Shown here in pieces: positions 23,146-32,807 of a stretch of DNA of 64,000 bases. Position 1 is the stretch's first letter, and the number at the start of each line of letters is the position of its first letter. The DNA lies in assembly GCF_026651855.1 (NCBI RefSeq), contig NZ_CP093280.1, positions 7,152,501-7,216,500 on the forward strand. Reading direction: 5' to 3'. The notes under the pieces are model-generated. The model had not been told where the DNA came from and ran no database searches. It saw nothing but the letters and a program-made list of their open reading frames with translations. Position numbers and translations under genes: made by a program. The DNA is from Pseudomonas silvicola (GTDB taxonomy: Bacteria; Pseudomonadota; Gammaproteobacteria; Pseudomonadales; Pseudomonadaceae).

Positions 23146-24412
23146 AGGGCGCCGCCACAGCCTGGGCCGCCGGCTGATTCTGATCTATGGCCTGGTCAGC
23201 CTGCTGACCGGCGCGCTGGTGCTGGGCCTGTCGAATTTCAGCCTCAACCGCCTGGAGATGAGCCTGCAGGAAATCGACATGGGCATCGCCATCGAGCGGG
23301 TACGCGAGGAAGTCGCCAACGGCGGCGAGGGCCGGCCCGGGCGCTTCTTCGTCGGCGCGCCTGGCTCGCAGCGTTTCCCGGCCGACCTGCGGCCACTGGC
23401 ACCCGGCTTCTACAAACTCATGCGCGGCGAGCGGCTGTGGCACGTGCGTGTGCTGGATGAGGACAACCAGCGCTTCCTGTTGATGCGCGACTACACCGAC
23501 TACGAACATACCCAGACCACCCTGGTGATGGTGGGCCTCATCAGCCTCGGCGGCCTGGTGGTACTGGCCGTGCTGTTGGGGCTGGTGACCACCCGGCGCC
23601 TGGTACGGCCCATCGAGCGCCTGGCCGCGCGCATGACCATGCGCGCCAGCCTGCCGCCGTGCAGCCGCCTGGCGACGGACTTCCCCGCGAACGAAATCGG
23701 CACCGTGGCACGCGCCTTCGACGAGACCTATAACCACCTGGAGCTGGCATTGCAGCGAGAGCGACTGTTCACCGCCGACGTCGGCCATGAACTTCGCACC
23801 CCCATGATGGCCGCCCTGAGTGCCTGCGAAGTGCTGCGCGACGAAGAGCCCCTGAGCGCTCCTGCCGACGCGCAACTGCAGCGTATCGAAGCCTCGATAC
23901 AGGACATGCGCCAACGCCTGGACACCTACCTGATGCTCGCCCGCGGCGAAGGCGACTGCCTGGGGTTCCCCCGTGCCAGCCTGGCACAAGCGGTGGACGA
24001 ACAATGGGCGCTGTCACGCGAACGGGCGCAGCGCCTGGGGCTGACGCTGTCGGTTGAGCCAGTGGCCTGTTCGCCCATGGCGCCCGACTACCCGCTGCCA
24101 CTGCTGCGCACGGTGTTGGGCAACCTGGTGCGCAACGCCTTGCAATACGCCGGCACCGGCAGTGAGATTCGGTTGAGGGTCAGTGATAGCTGGGTCGAGG
24201 TGCAGGACAACGGCCCAGGCGTGCCCGCTGACCAGCACGAGGCGATCTTCCTGCCGTTCACGCGCGGCCCGCAACCCAGCGTCGACAACCTCGGGCTGGG
24301 GCTGTCGCTGGTAAAGCGCATATGCCTGAGCCAGGGTTGGCGCATCAGCGTGCAATCGCCGGAGGTCGGCCCTACCTGCTTTCGGCTGGACTGCGCACCA
24401 TCCCCGGAATAG
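23138..24412 (+). CDS. Membrane sensor histidine kinase
   Basis: A 424-residue kinase: membrane segment at about residues 12-32, a periplasmic sensor of about 95 residues, second membrane segment at about 131-152, HAMP-like linker, the H-box FTADVGHELRTPMMA (phospho-His near residue 217), and an ATPase domain with GNLVRNALQYA (N-box), VQDNGPGVP and LGLGLSLVKRI. The partner is the overlapping response regulator. The periplasmic domain would read an extracellular cue, plausibly the ligand of the divergent receptor. No close relative can be named with certainty. Confidence 0.92.
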   Translation: MREGRRHSLGRRLILIYGLVSLLTGALVLGLSNFSLNRLEMSLQEIDMGIAIERVREEVANGGEGRPGRFFVGAPGSQRFPADLRPLAPGFYKLMRGERLWHVRVLDEDNQRFLLMRDYTDYEHTQTTLVMVGLISLGGLVVLAVLLGLVTTRRLVRPIERLAARMTMRASLPPCSRLATDFPANEIGTVARAFDETYNHLELALQRERLFTADVGHELRTPMMAALSACEVLRDEEPLSAPADAQLQRIEASIQDMRQRLDTYLMLARGEGDCLGFPRASLAQAVDEQWALSRERAQRLGLTLSVEPVACSPMAPDYPLPLLRTVLGNLVRNALQYAGTGSEIRLRVSDSWVEVQDNGPGVPADQHEAIFLPFTRGPQPSVDNLGLGLSLVKRICLSQGWRISVQSPEVGPTCFRLDCAPSPE

Positions 24413-24499
24413 AAACAATCATTTCACCTTCTGGATAATTGTTCCTGAAAGAGCTGGGCAGCAGAATGGCCCTGCCACCCCAGCCCTCAGAGAACGACC

Positions 24500-25195
24500 A
24501 TGCGCGACCTGCACCCCACCGTTGCCCCGGCGTTGAGCTTCAACGGCGGTTTCGTCGACACCGTCGGCTTCCTGGCCTTGCAAGGGCTGTTCACCGCCCA
24601 TGTCACCGGCAACTTCGTCACCCTGGGCGTGAGCATGGTTCATGGCACCTCGGGAGCGCTGGCCAAGCTGCTGGCGCTGCCGGTGTTCATCCTGGTGGTA
24701 GGCCTTGCCCACCTGGCCGCCGTCGCCCTCAACCGACGCAACCTGGCTTCACTGCACGTACTGATGGTGGCCCATACCCTGCTGCTGGGGGTATTCATGG
24801 GCTGCGCGGTCTGGCTGGGGCCGTTCAATGACGGCGATTCGGTGGCCGCGCTGGCCACCGGCATGGTCGGCGTGGCGGCCATGGCCATCCAGAATGCGCT
24901 GTCGCGCCAGCACCTCAAGGCCGCGCCGCCCACCACCCTCATGACCGGCAACGTGACCCAGGCGGCCATCGATATCTTTTCGCTCATGAGCCTGCGCGAT
25001 ACCCGGGAACGCGCTGTCGTGCGCGAGCGCCTGGGGCCGATTGGCCGCAACCTGCTGGGATTCACCCTGGGCTGCATCGGCTCGGCGCTGCTGTACCTGG
25101 CAGTGGGGTTGTGGTGCCTGGTGGTGCCGGTGGCGGTGGCCGCCTGGACGTGCGTGATGACCTATGAGGGCCGGGGTGAACTGGCGCAACAGTGA
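24500..25195 (+). CDS. DUF1275 (YoaK) family membrane protein
   Basis: A 231-residue inner-membrane protein with about six hydrophobic segments. Family features include NGGFVDTVGFLAL near the N-terminus, HVTGNFVTLG (about residues 34-43) and the paired internal motif TTLMTGNVTQAAIDI (about 148-162), which gives DUF1275 proteins their internal symmetry. The function of the family is not known. Its stop overlaps the most upstream possible start of the following MFS gene, so the two may be coupled. Confidence 0.88.
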   Translation: MRDLHPTVAPALSFNGGFVDTVGFLALQGLFTAHVTGNFVTLGVSMVHGTSGALAKLLALPVFILVVGLAHLAAVALNRRNLASLHVLMVAHTLLLGVFMGCAVWLGPFNDGDSVAALATGMVGVAAMAIQNALSRQHLKAAPPTTLMTGNVTQAAIDIFSLMSLRDTRERAVVRERLGPIGRNLLGFTLGCIGSALLYLAVGLWCLVVPVAVAAWTCVMTYEGRGELAQQ

Positions 25196-25299
25196 ACTCA
25201 ATGGGCGGCCAACGCCGACCGGAAACGCACGGTGAACCAATGTCGCGCAGCGCCGGTCATTGCTCTACACCCGGCCCATTCCCACCGGAGACCGCCACC

Positions 25300-26547
25300 T
25301 TGCCCACCCCTTCGTCCCGTCGTAACGGCATGGCGCTGGACGCGCTGAACTTCTTTCTGGCTGACGTGCGCGACGGCCTGGGCCCCTACCTCTCCATTTA
25401 CCTGTTGGCGGTGCACCAATGGAACGCCGCGCAGATCGGCTGGGTCATGACCCTGGCCGGCCTGGCCGGGCTGGTGGCGCAAACGCCCGCGGGCGCGCTG
25501 GTGGACGGCACCCTGGCCAAGCGCGCGGTCGTGACAGTGGCGGCGCTGCTGGTGACCGGCAGTTGCCTGGTGCTGCCCTGGACGTCTTCGTTCACCGCCG
25601 TTGCCATGACCCAGGCACTCAGCGCCGTGGCAGCATCAGCCTTCGCACCGGCCATCGCTGCGATTTCCCTGGGGCTGATGGGCCCCCGGGCGTTTACCCG
25701 CCGTACGGGCCGCAACGAAAGCTTCAACCATGCGGGCAACGCCGTCGCGGCGTTGCTGGCCGGGGGCCTGGCGTTCTGGCTGGGCCCGGTGGCCGTGTTC
25801 TACCTGATGGCCTTCATGGCCCTGGCCAGTGTGCTGGCGGTGTGGCAGGTGGACCCCGCCGCCATTGACCATGCCCAGGCCCGCGGGCTGGACGACCCGG
25901 CGGACCAGCACCGTGCCCAACCCTCGGCGATCGATGTGTTGCTGGGTAACCGCCCCCTGTTGTTGCTAGCCCTGTGTTGTGCCCTGTTTCACCTGGCCAA
26001 CGCCGCCATGCTACCGCTGGTGAGCCAGAAGCTTTCGCTGCAGGACCTGACACTCGCCACCCCATTGACCTCTGCCTGCATCATCGCTGCACAGCTCGTG
26101 ATGGTTCCCATGGCCTGGCTGGTGGGTGCTCGCGCTGACCAGTGGGGGCGCAAGCCGTTGCTGCTGGCCGGTTTCCTGATTCTGCCGGTGCGCGGGGTGC
26201 TGTATACCCTGTCCGATGACCCGTATTGGCTGGTGGCTATCCAGATGCTCGACGGCATCGGTGCCGGCCTGTTCGGCGCGCTGTTGCCCTTGATGGTCAA
26301 GGACCTGACCCAGGGCACCGGCCACTTCAACGTCAGCCTCGGCGCGGTGACCACAGCCTTCGGGCTGGGTGCCGCGCTAAGCGGTAGTCTGGCCGGCACC
26401 GTGGTGCAGTGGGCCGGTTACAGCGCAGGTTTTCTGACCCTGGCTGGCGTGGCGGCCGTGGCGCTGCTATTGCTGTGGTTGAAGATGCCGGAGACACTGC
26501 AGCCCCCTACCCGGGTTTCCCCCGCCCCCCTTGCCCGAGCCCGCTGA
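25300..26547 (+). CDS. MFS transporter
   Basis: A protein of about 415 residues with 12 predicted membrane helices and a typical MFS A-like loop, RADQWGRKPLLLAG, between helices 8 and 9. The N-terminal sequence ALDALNFFLADVRDGLGPYLSIYL resembles drug- or metabolite-efflux MFS proteins. The start is uncertain: the TTG at 25300 has a GGAG site nine bases upstream, an ATG lies at 25240, and a GTG overlaps the DUF1275 stop at 25192. The extra 20-36 residues of the longer forms look unstructured. The next gene begins immediately after its stop codon. The substrate is unknown. Confidence 0.82.
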   Translation: MPTPSSRRNGMALDALNFFLADVRDGLGPYLSIYLLAVHQWNAAQIGWVMTLAGLAGLVAQTPAGALVDGTLAKRAVVTVAALLVTGSCLVLPWTSSFTAVAMTQALSAVAASAFAPAIAAISLGLMGPRAFTRRTGRNESFNHAGNAVAALLAGGLAFWLGPVAVFYLMAFMALASVLAVWQVDPAAIDHAQARGLDDPADQHRAQPSAIDVLLGNRPLLLLALCCALFHLANAAMLPLVSQKLSLQDLTLATPLTSACIIAAQLVMVPMAWLVGARADQWGRKPLLLAGFLILPVRGVLYTLSDDPYWLVAIQMLDGIGAGLFGALLPLMVKDLTQGTGHFNVSLGAVTTAFGLGAALSGSLAGTVVQWAGYSAGFLTLAGVAAVALLLLWLKMPETLQPPTRVSPAPLARAR

Positions 26548-27810
26548 ATGCCCTTCACCACAAGCCAATTGATTATCTGGGGGGTGGCGATACTCGCTAC
26601 CCTGGGCATTCTGCTGCGCCCGTGGCGCTCGCCTGAATACGCCTGGGCGGCCGGTGCCGCGGTGCTGCTGACGGCAACCGGGATGATTCCCTGGCCGGAC
26701 TCCCTGCTCGCGGTGGCCAAGGGCGGTGATGTCTATCTGTTCCTCATCGGCATGATGGTGCTGGCTGAACTGGCGAGGCAGAAAGGCCTGTTCGACTGGT
26801 TGGCTATGTATGCGGCACGCCATGCCAAGGGCTCCAGCCAGCGTCTGTTCGACCTGGTCTTTCTGGTAGGCACCCTGGTGACCGTGCTGCTGTCCAACGA
26901 CGCCACAGCGGTGGTGCTGACGCCGGCAGTGTATGCCGCCGCCCGCGCGGCCCGCGCCGAACCCCTGCCGTATCTGTTCGTGTGCGCCTTCATCGCCAAC
27001 GCCGCCAGCTTCGTGCTGCCCATTTCCAACCCGGCCAACCTGGTGGTATTCGGCAGCCACATGCCGCCGCTGCTGACCTGGCTATGGCATTTCAGCCTGC
27101 CGTCCCTGGCGGCCATCGGCATGACCTATGGGGTGTTGCGGTTAACCCAGCGAAAAGCCCTGCGCCAGCCCCTGGCCACCGAGTTCGACGTGCAACCGCT
27201 GAGTACCAGCGCCCGCCTGACCGCCTGGGGCATCGGCCTGACGGCGGTGGTGCTGTTGCTGGCCTCGGCCTTGGACACTCAACTGGGCTTGCCAACGTTC
27301 TGCGCCGGTGTGGCCACCTTGCTGGGCGTGCACCTGCTGGAGCGCAGCAGCCCGGTGCCGGTGCTGCGCCACGTGGCGTGGGGGGTGTTGCCGCTGGTGG
27401 CGGGCTTGTTCGTGCTGGTGGCCGGCCTGACCCAGACCGGCGTGACCGCCTACCTCGCCCATGCCCTGGCCGACCTGGCGCAGCGGGCGCCCGTGCAGGC
27501 GAGCTGGGCCGGTGGACTGTTGGTGGGCATTGCCAGCAACCTGATCAACAACCTGCCCGCGGGGCTGATCGCCGGGTCCATGAACCACATCGCGCCGCTA
27601 CCCACCCAGGCCACCGCGGCGCTGTTGATTGGCGTGGACCTGGGGCCGAACCTGTCGGTCACAGGGTCCTTGGCGACGTTGCTGTGGTTGATCGCGGTGC
27701 GGCGCGAGGGCGGCCATGTCAGTGCCCTGGGCTTCCTGCGCCTGGGCGCGCTGGTCATGCCACCCGCCCTGCTGGCGGCTTTGGCGTTGCTGACCGCCGT
27801 GCCCGCCTGA
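26548..27810 (+). CDS. ArsB/ion-transporter superfamily membrane protein
   Basis: A 420-residue protein with about 11 membrane segments. The motif LLSNDATAVVLTPAVYAA (about residues 112-129) and the C-terminal NLINNLPAGLI/GVDLGPNLSVTGSLATLLW pair (about 330-375) are hallmarks of ArsB-type arsenite permeases in the ion-transporter superfamily. No arsR, arsC or arsH gene is adjacent, so arsenite need not be the substrate. It starts one base after the stop of the MFS gene and is probably cotranscribed with it. Confidence 0.82.
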   Translation: MPFTTSQLIIWGVAILATLGILLRPWRSPEYAWAAGAAVLLTATGMIPWPDSLLAVAKGGDVYLFLIGMMVLAELARQKGLFDWLAMYAARHAKGSSQRLFDLVFLVGTLVTVLLSNDATAVVLTPAVYAAARAARAEPLPYLFVCAFIANAASFVLPISNPANLVVFGSHMPPLLTWLWHFSLPSLAAIGMTYGVLRLTQRKALRQPLATEFDVQPLSTSARLTAWGIGLTAVVLLLASALDTQLGLPTFCAGVATLLGVHLLERSSPVPVLRHVAWGVLPLVAGLFVLVAGLTQTGVTAYLAHALADLAQRAPVQASWAGGLLVGIASNLINNLPAGLIAGSMNHIAPLPTQATAALLIGVDLGPNLSVTGSLATLLWLIAVRREGGHVSALGFLRLGALVMPPALLAALALLTAVPA

Positions 27811-27939
27811 GCGATGCAGCCAGCCTTCGAAAAAAAAGATATACACTCGATTCCGGCCGCGCCGCGCTCGCCGGGTCGCAGAGGGTGCGCGGCGTGACCG
27901 TTCAATGCAGTTCGCCCTTCACTACCGAGCACGCCCGCC

Positions 27940-28854
27940 ATGATGACCTTGCGCCAGATCCGCCACTTCATCGCCGTGGCCGAGACCGGTTCGATCTCGG
28001 CCGCCGCCCAGGCGGTATTCATTTCCCAGTCGACGCTGACCCTGGCCATCCAGCAACTGGAACAGGAAATCGGCGTGACCCTGTTCAACCGCCACGCCAA
28101 GGGCATGACCCTGACCCACCAGGGCCACCAGTTCCTGCGCCAGGCGCACCTGATCCTGGCCACCGTGGACAACGCCAAGCGCAGCCTGCAACAGAGCACC
28201 GACCAGGTGGCGGGCCAATTGGTGATCGGCGTGACCAGCCTGGTGGCCGGGTATTACCTGGCCGACCTGCTGACCCGCTTCCAGCGCGCCTACCCCAACG
28301 TCGAATCGCGGGTGATGGAAGACGAGCGCCCCTACATCGAGCACCTGCTGGTCAGCGGCGAGATCGACGTGGGGGTGCTGATCCTCTCCAACCTGGAGGA
28401 CCGCCACGCGTTGCAGACCGAAGTGCTGACCCACTCGCCCCATCGGCTGTGGCTGCCGGCCCAGCACCCGTTGCTGGAACACGACAGCATCAACCTGGCC
28501 GACGTGGCCCGCGAACCGCTGATCCAGCTGAACGTCGACGAGATGGACCACAACGCCCAGCGCATCTGGACCGGCGCGGGCCTGACACCGCGCATCAGCC
28601 TGCGCACCGCCTCCACCGAGGCCGTGCGCAGCCTGGTGGCGGCCGGCCTGGGGGTGTCGATACAGCCGGACATGACCTACCGGCCCTGGTCGCTGGAGGG
28701 TGACATCATCGAGGCGCGGCCCCTGGCCGACCTCACCCAGACCCTCGACGTGGGCCTGGCCTGGCGCCGTGGCACGGCGCGGCCGGCCCTGGTGGACCCG
28801 TTCCTGACCGTGGCTCGCGAGCAACCCCACAACGGCCGCCGGGTATCGATTTAA
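27940..28854 (+). CDS. LysR-family transcriptional regulator
   Basis: A 304-residue LysR protein. The winged helix-turn-helix (about residues 3-62) reads LRQIRHFIAVAETGSISAAA, QSTLTLAIQQLEQEIGVTLFNR and LTHQGHQFL. The effector-binding domain follows from about residue 92. Two tandem ATG codons begin the gene; the first is used. It lies 135 bases upstream of an aldehyde dehydrogenase gene on the same strand and probably regulates the aminobutyraldehyde/polyamine genes that follow. The effector is unknown. Confidence 0.9.
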   Translation: MMTLRQIRHFIAVAETGSISAAAQAVFISQSTLTLAIQQLEQEIGVTLFNRHAKGMTLTHQGHQFLRQAHLILATVDNAKRSLQQSTDQVAGQLVIGVTSLVAGYYLADLLTRFQRAYPNVESRVMEDERPYIEHLLVSGEIDVGVLILSNLEDRHALQTEVLTHSPHRLWLPAQHPLLEHDSINLADVAREPLIQLNVDEMDHNAQRIWTGAGLTPRISLRTASTEAVRSLVAAGLGVSIQPDMTYRPWSLEGDIIEARPLADLTQTLDVGLAWRRGTARPALVDPFLTVAREQPHNGRRVSI

Positions 28855-28989
28855 TCGAACGCCGCATTCAGTATTTAGAATTTGTCGCCCACCCGCCCGC
28901 GCACTAGTCTCTACCCACCGAGACAATCCGTGCCCGGGCCGTTTCCCAGGAACCTGCCCGTGAGCCCGAAAGAACAGAGACCTCGCAAA

Positions 28990-30450
28990 ATGGCTGGCAC
29001 TTCCCTCCCCGAGCTGTGTACCGCGCTGCTGATCGACGGTGAGCTGGTGGCCGGTAATGGCCGGGTGGAAGCCATCATCAACCCGGCCACCGCCGAAGTA
29101 CTGACCCATATCGCTGAAGCCAGCACCGAGCAAGTGGAAAGCGCCATCCTTGCCGCCCACCACGCCTTTGCCGGCTGGTCGCGCACCACGCCACAACAAC
29201 GCGCCAACCTGCTGCTGGAAATCGCCGACGCCGTGGCCCGCCAGGCCGACCACCTGGCCCGCCTGGAAGCGCTGAACTGCGGCAAGCCTATGCACCTGGC
29301 ACGCCAGGATGACCTCAACGCCACCGTCGATGTGTTCCGTTTCTTCGCTGGCGCCGTACGCTGCCAGACCGGCCAGCTGGCCGGCGAATACGTGCCCGGC
29401 TATACCAGCATGGTGCGCCGTGACCCCATCGGCGTGGTGGCCTCCATCGCACCGTGGAATTACCCGATCATGATGGCCGCGTGGAAGATCGCCCCGGCCC
29501 TGGCCGCCGGCAATACCCTGGTGTTCAAGCCGTCCGAGCACACGCCGCTGTCGATCCTGGCACTGGCGCCGGCCTTGGCGCAAATTCTGCCGCGCGGTGT
29601 GCTGAACATTGTCTGCGGTGGCGGTGAGGGCGTGGGCAGCCACCTGGTGGGCCATGCCAAGGTGCGCATGGTGTCGCTGACCGGCGATATCGTCACCGGG
29701 CAGAAAATCCTCCAGGCGGCGTCCAAGACCCTCAAGCGCACACACCTGGAACTGGGCGGCAAGGCGCCGGTGATCGTCTGCGATGATGCTGACCTGCAGG
29801 CCGTCGTCGAAGGCGTGCGCAACTATGGCTACTACAACGCCGGCCAGGATTGCACCGCCGCCTGCCGCGTGTATGCCCAGGCTGGCATCCATGACCGGCT
29901 GGTCAGCGAACTGGGCGCCGCGGTTGGCAAGCTGCGCTTTGCCAGCAAGCGCGACGCCGACAACGAGCTGGGCCCGCTGATCAGTTCGCGCCAGCGCGAC
30001 CGGGTGGCCAGCTTTGTCGAGCGTGCCCTCAGCCAGCCGCACATCGAGCGTATCAGCGGGGCCGCCGTGCACTCGGGGCCCGGTTTTTTCTACCAGCCGA
30101 CGCTGCTGGCCGGCTGTCGGCAAACCGATGAGATCGTGCAGCGCGAAGTGTTCGGGCCGGTGGTCACCGTCACCCGTTTTGACGACCTGAGCCAGGCGGT
30201 GGACTGGGCCAACGATTCCGAATACGGCCTGGCCTCTTCGGTATGGACCCAGCACCTGGACAAGGCCCTGCAGGTCGCCGCGCGCCTTCAATACGGCTGC
30301 ACCTGGATCAACAGCCATTTCATGCTGGCCAGCGAAATGCCCCACGGTGGCCTGAAACGCTCCGGCTACGGCAAGGACCTGTCCAGCGATTCACTGCACG
30401 ACTACAGCGTGGTGCGCCACATCATGGCCCGCCACGGGGAGCACTTCTGA
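28990..30450 (+). CDS. Gamma-aminobutyraldehyde dehydrogenase-like ALDH (copy 1)
   Basis: A 486-residue NAD(P)-dependent aldehyde dehydrogenase. The cofactor loop is SLTGDIVTG, the general-base Glu lies in LELGGKAPV (about residues 254-262), and the catalytic Cys is in NAGQDCTAA (about residue 288). [16 protein letters not shown] closely matches PatD/Prr enzymes that oxidise 4-aminobutyraldehyde to GABA in putrescine breakdown. The chosen start omits a 36-residue in-frame extension that does not fit the family. A second paralogue lies 3.4 kb downstream, with the transport genes between them. Confidence 0.85.
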   Translation: MAGTSLPELCTALLIDGELVAGNGRVEAIINPATAEVLTHIAEASTEQVESAILAAHHAFAGWSRTTPQQRANLLLEIADAVARQADHLARLEALNCGKPMHLARQDDLNATVDVFRFFAGAVRCQTGQLAGEYVPGYTSMVRRDPIGVVASIAPWNYPIMMAAWKIAPALAAGNTLVFKPSEHTPLSILALAPALAQILPRGVLNIVCGGGEGVGSHLVGHAKVRMVSLTGDIVTGQKILQAASKTLKRTHLELGGKAPVIVCDDADLQAVVEGVRNYGYYNAGQDCTAACRVYAQAGIHDRLVSELGAAVGKLRFASKRDADNELGPLISSRQRDRVASFVERALSQPHIERISGAAVHSGPGFFYQPTLLAGCRQTDEIVQREVFGPVVTVTRFDDLSQAVDWANDSEYGLASSVWTQHLDKALQVAARLQYGCTWINSHFMLASEMPHGGLKRSGYGKDLSSDSLHDYSVVRHIMARHGEHF

Positions 30451-30550
30451 CCACGGAACGCTGCACACCACTACGCTAATAATCAGCCTGCTGAAGGCCG
30501 CTTTACCTGTTCGCTACTGCCCCGACCATAATTTGAAGAAGAGGGTTACC

Positions 30551-31702
30551 ATGCACCAGCACAAGACCGCATTGCTCAGCGCCTTGACCACCGCCTTGCT
30601 GGCCAGCGCCAGCCTGCAGGCCGCCGAACCGCTCAAGGCGGTGGGTGCCGGCGAGGGGCAGCTGGATATCGTTGCCTGGCCGGGCTATATCGAACGGGGC
30701 GAAAGCGACAAGAACTATGACTGGGTGACCGGGTTCGAGAAAGAAACCGGGTGCAAGGTCAACGTCAAGACCGCGGCCACCTCCGACGAGATGGTCAGCC
30801 TGATGGCCAAGGGCGGTTACGACCTGGTGACCGCCTCGGGCGATGCTTCCCTGCGGCTGGTGGCCGGCAAGCGCGTACAGCCGATCAACACGGCGCTGAT
30901 CCCCAACTGGAAGAACCTCGACACGCGTCTCAAGGACGGCCCCTGGTACGTGGTCAATGGCCAGACCTACGGCACCCCTTACCAATGGGGGCCCAATGTT
31001 CTGCTGTACAACACCAACACCTTCAAGACCGCGCCCACCAGCTGGGGCGTGGTGTTCGACGCGCAGAACCTGCCCGACGGCAAGCCCAACAAGGGCCGCG
31101 TGCAAGCCTATGACGGGCCGATCTACATCGCCGACGCGGCGCTGTACCTCAAGAGCGCCAAGCCCGAGCTGGGCATCCAGAACCCCTACGAATTGACCGA
31201 AACCCAGTACAAGGCCGTGCTCGACCTGCTGCGGGCCCAGCACGCCCTGGTGCACCGCTACTGGCATGACGCGACCGTGCAGATGAGCGACGTGAAGAAC
31301 GAGGGTGTGGTGGCGTCCAGCTCCTGGGGCTACATGGTCAACGGCCTGAAAGCCGACAACCAGCCCGTGGCCTCGACCATTCCCAAGGAAGGCGCCACCG
31401 GGTGGGCCGACACCACCATGCTGCACGCCGAAGCGGCGCACCCCAACTGCGCCTACAAGTGGATGGACTGGTCGCTGCAGCCCAAGGTGCAGGGGGACGT
31501 GGCCGCCTGGTTCGGCTCGTTGCCAGCGGTCCCGGCCGCCTGCCAGGGCAGCGAACTGCTGGGGGCCGAAGGCTGCAAGACCAACGGCTTCGACCAGTTC
31601 GACAAGATCGCCTTCTGGAAAACCCCGCAGGCCGAGGGCGGCAAGTTCGTGCCGTACAGCCGCTGGACCCAGGATTACATCGCGATCATGGGCGGCCGCT
31701 GA
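30551..31702 (+). CDS. Polyamine-type ABC transporter substrate-binding protein
   Basis: A 383-residue periplasmic binding protein of the PotD/YdcS type. The signal peptide (about residues 1-26) ends at LQAAEP. LDIVAWPGYIERGE and GYDLVTASGDASLRLVAGKRV fit the spermidine/putrescine-binding fold, as does PYQWGPNVLLYNT. The ATG has a GAGG site six bases upstream. A hairpin follows the gene before the ATPase gene, which is common where the binding protein must be made in excess. Ligand: probably putrescine, GABA precursors or a related amine, inferred from the flanking dehydrogenases. Confidence 0.87.
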   Translation: MHQHKTALLSALTTALLASASLQAAEPLKAVGAGEGQLDIVAWPGYIERGESDKNYDWVTGFEKETGCKVNVKTAATSDEMVSLMAKGGYDLVTASGDASLRLVAGKRVQPINTALIPNWKNLDTRLKDGPWYVVNGQTYGTPYQWGPNVLLYNTNTFKTAPTSWGVVFDAQNLPDGKPNKGRVQAYDGPIYIADAALYLKSAKPELGIQNPYELTETQYKAVLDLLRAQHALVHRYWHDATVQMSDVKNEGVVASSSWGYMVNGLKADNQPVASTIPKEGATGWADTTMLHAEAAHPNCAYKWMDWSLQPKVQGDVAAWFGSLPAVPAACQGSELLGAEGCKTNGFDQFDKIAFWKTPQAEGGKFVPYSRWTQDYIAIMGGR

Positions 31703-31715
31703 GGCGCCCATTCTG

Positions 31716-31742
31716 GTAGCCGCTGCGCAAGGCTGCGGCTAC
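31716..31742 (+). repeat. Intercistronic REP-like hairpin
   Basis: GTAGCCGC and GCGGCTAC form a perfect 8-bp stem around an 11-base loop between the binding-protein and ATPase genes. Such hairpins often protect the upstream message from 3' decay. Confidence 0.7.
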
Positions 31743-31777
31743 GACGGTGTCTGCCGTACCTTTCGGAGTAGCGCATC

Positions 31778-32806
31778 ATGACGCTTGCAGTCCAGTTCAC
31801 CCAGGTTTCCCGCATGTTCGGCGAGGTGAAGGCCGTTGACCGGGTTTCCATCGATATCCAGGACGGCGAGTTCTTTTCCATGCTCGGCCCGTCCGGCTCG
31901 GGCAAGACCACGTGCCTGCGCCTGATCGCCGGGTTCGAGCAGCCCAGCGCCGGCTCGATCCGCATTCATGGCGCCGAGGCGGCCGGGTTGCCGCCCTACC
32001 AGCGTGACGTGAACACCGTGTTCCAGGATTACGCGCTGTTCCCGCACATGAACGTACGTGACAACGTGGCCTACGGCTTGAAAGTCAAGGGTGTGGGCAA
32101 GCAGGAACGCCTTGGCCGCGCCGAGGAGGCGCTGAGCATGGTCGCCCTGGGCGGCTACGGCGAGCGCAAGCCGGTGCAATTGTCGGGCGGCCAGCGCCAG
32201 CGCGTGGCCTTGGCCCGGGCACTGGTCAACCGTCCCCGCGTGTTGCTGCTTGATGAACCCTTGGGGGCCCTGGACCTGAAACTGCGCGAGCAGATGCAGG
32301 GCGAGCTGAAGAAACTGCAGCGCCAGCTGGGCATCACCTTCATTTTCGTCACCCACGACCAGACCGAAGCCCTTTCCATGTCCGACCGGGTGGCGGTGTT
32401 CAACAAAGGCCGCATCGAGCAGGTCGACAGCCCGCGCAACCTGTACATGAAACCGGCCACCACCTTCGTCGCCGAGTTCGTCGGCACCTCCAACGTGCTG
32501 CGCGGCGAGACGGCGCGGCAGCTGACCGGCAGTGAGCTGCCTTTCTCCATCCGCCCGGAACACATCCGCTTCGGCGAAGTGGCCACGCCCCACGAGATAC
32601 AGGTCAACGGCCTGCTGCATGACATTCAGTACCAGGGCAGTTCGACCCGCTACGAACTCAAGCTGGACAACGGCCAGCTCATCGCCATCAGCCAGGCCAA
32701 CAACCAGTGGCAAGAACCGAGCATCGTCCTGCAACCCGGCCAGCGCCTGAATGCGCGCTGGGCCCGGGACGCCATGACCGTGCTGCGTGAAACCGAGGGC
32801 CTGTGA
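31778..32806 (+). CDS. Polyamine-type ABC transporter ATP-binding protein
   Basis: A 342-residue PotA/YdcT-type ATPase: Walker A GPSGSGKTT (about residues 38-46), Q-loop in NTVFQDYALFPHM, signature LSGGQRQRVAL (about 134-144), Walker B VLLLDEPLGALD and switch His in FVTHDQTEAL. A C-terminal TOBE-like domain (about 270-342) is present. Its stop is followed after one base by the permease start, so the two are translated together. Confidence 0.92.
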   Translation: MTLAVQFTQVSRMFGEVKAVDRVSIDIQDGEFFSMLGPSGSGKTTCLRLIAGFEQPSAGSIRIHGAEAAGLPPYQRDVNTVFQDYALFPHMNVRDNVAYGLKVKGVGKQERLGRAEEALSMVALGGYGERKPVQLSGGQRQRVALARALVNRPRVLLLDEPLGALDLKLREQMQGELKKLQRQLGITFIFVTHDQTEALSMSDRVAVFNKGRIEQVDSPRNLYMKPATTFVAEFVGTSNVLRGETARQLTGSELPFSIRPEHIRFGEVATPHEIQVNGLLHDIQYQGSSTRYELKLDNGQLIAISQANNQWQEPSIVLQPGQRLNARWARDAMTVLRETEGL

Positions 32807-32807
32807 C

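Noticed and set aside
27922-30345. 807-codon open frame antisense to the LysR and ALDH genes
   Set aside because: It is a low-complexity Gly/Gln/His/Ala shadow frame produced by GC-rich codons on the other strand. The LysR and ALDH proteins have clear motifs.
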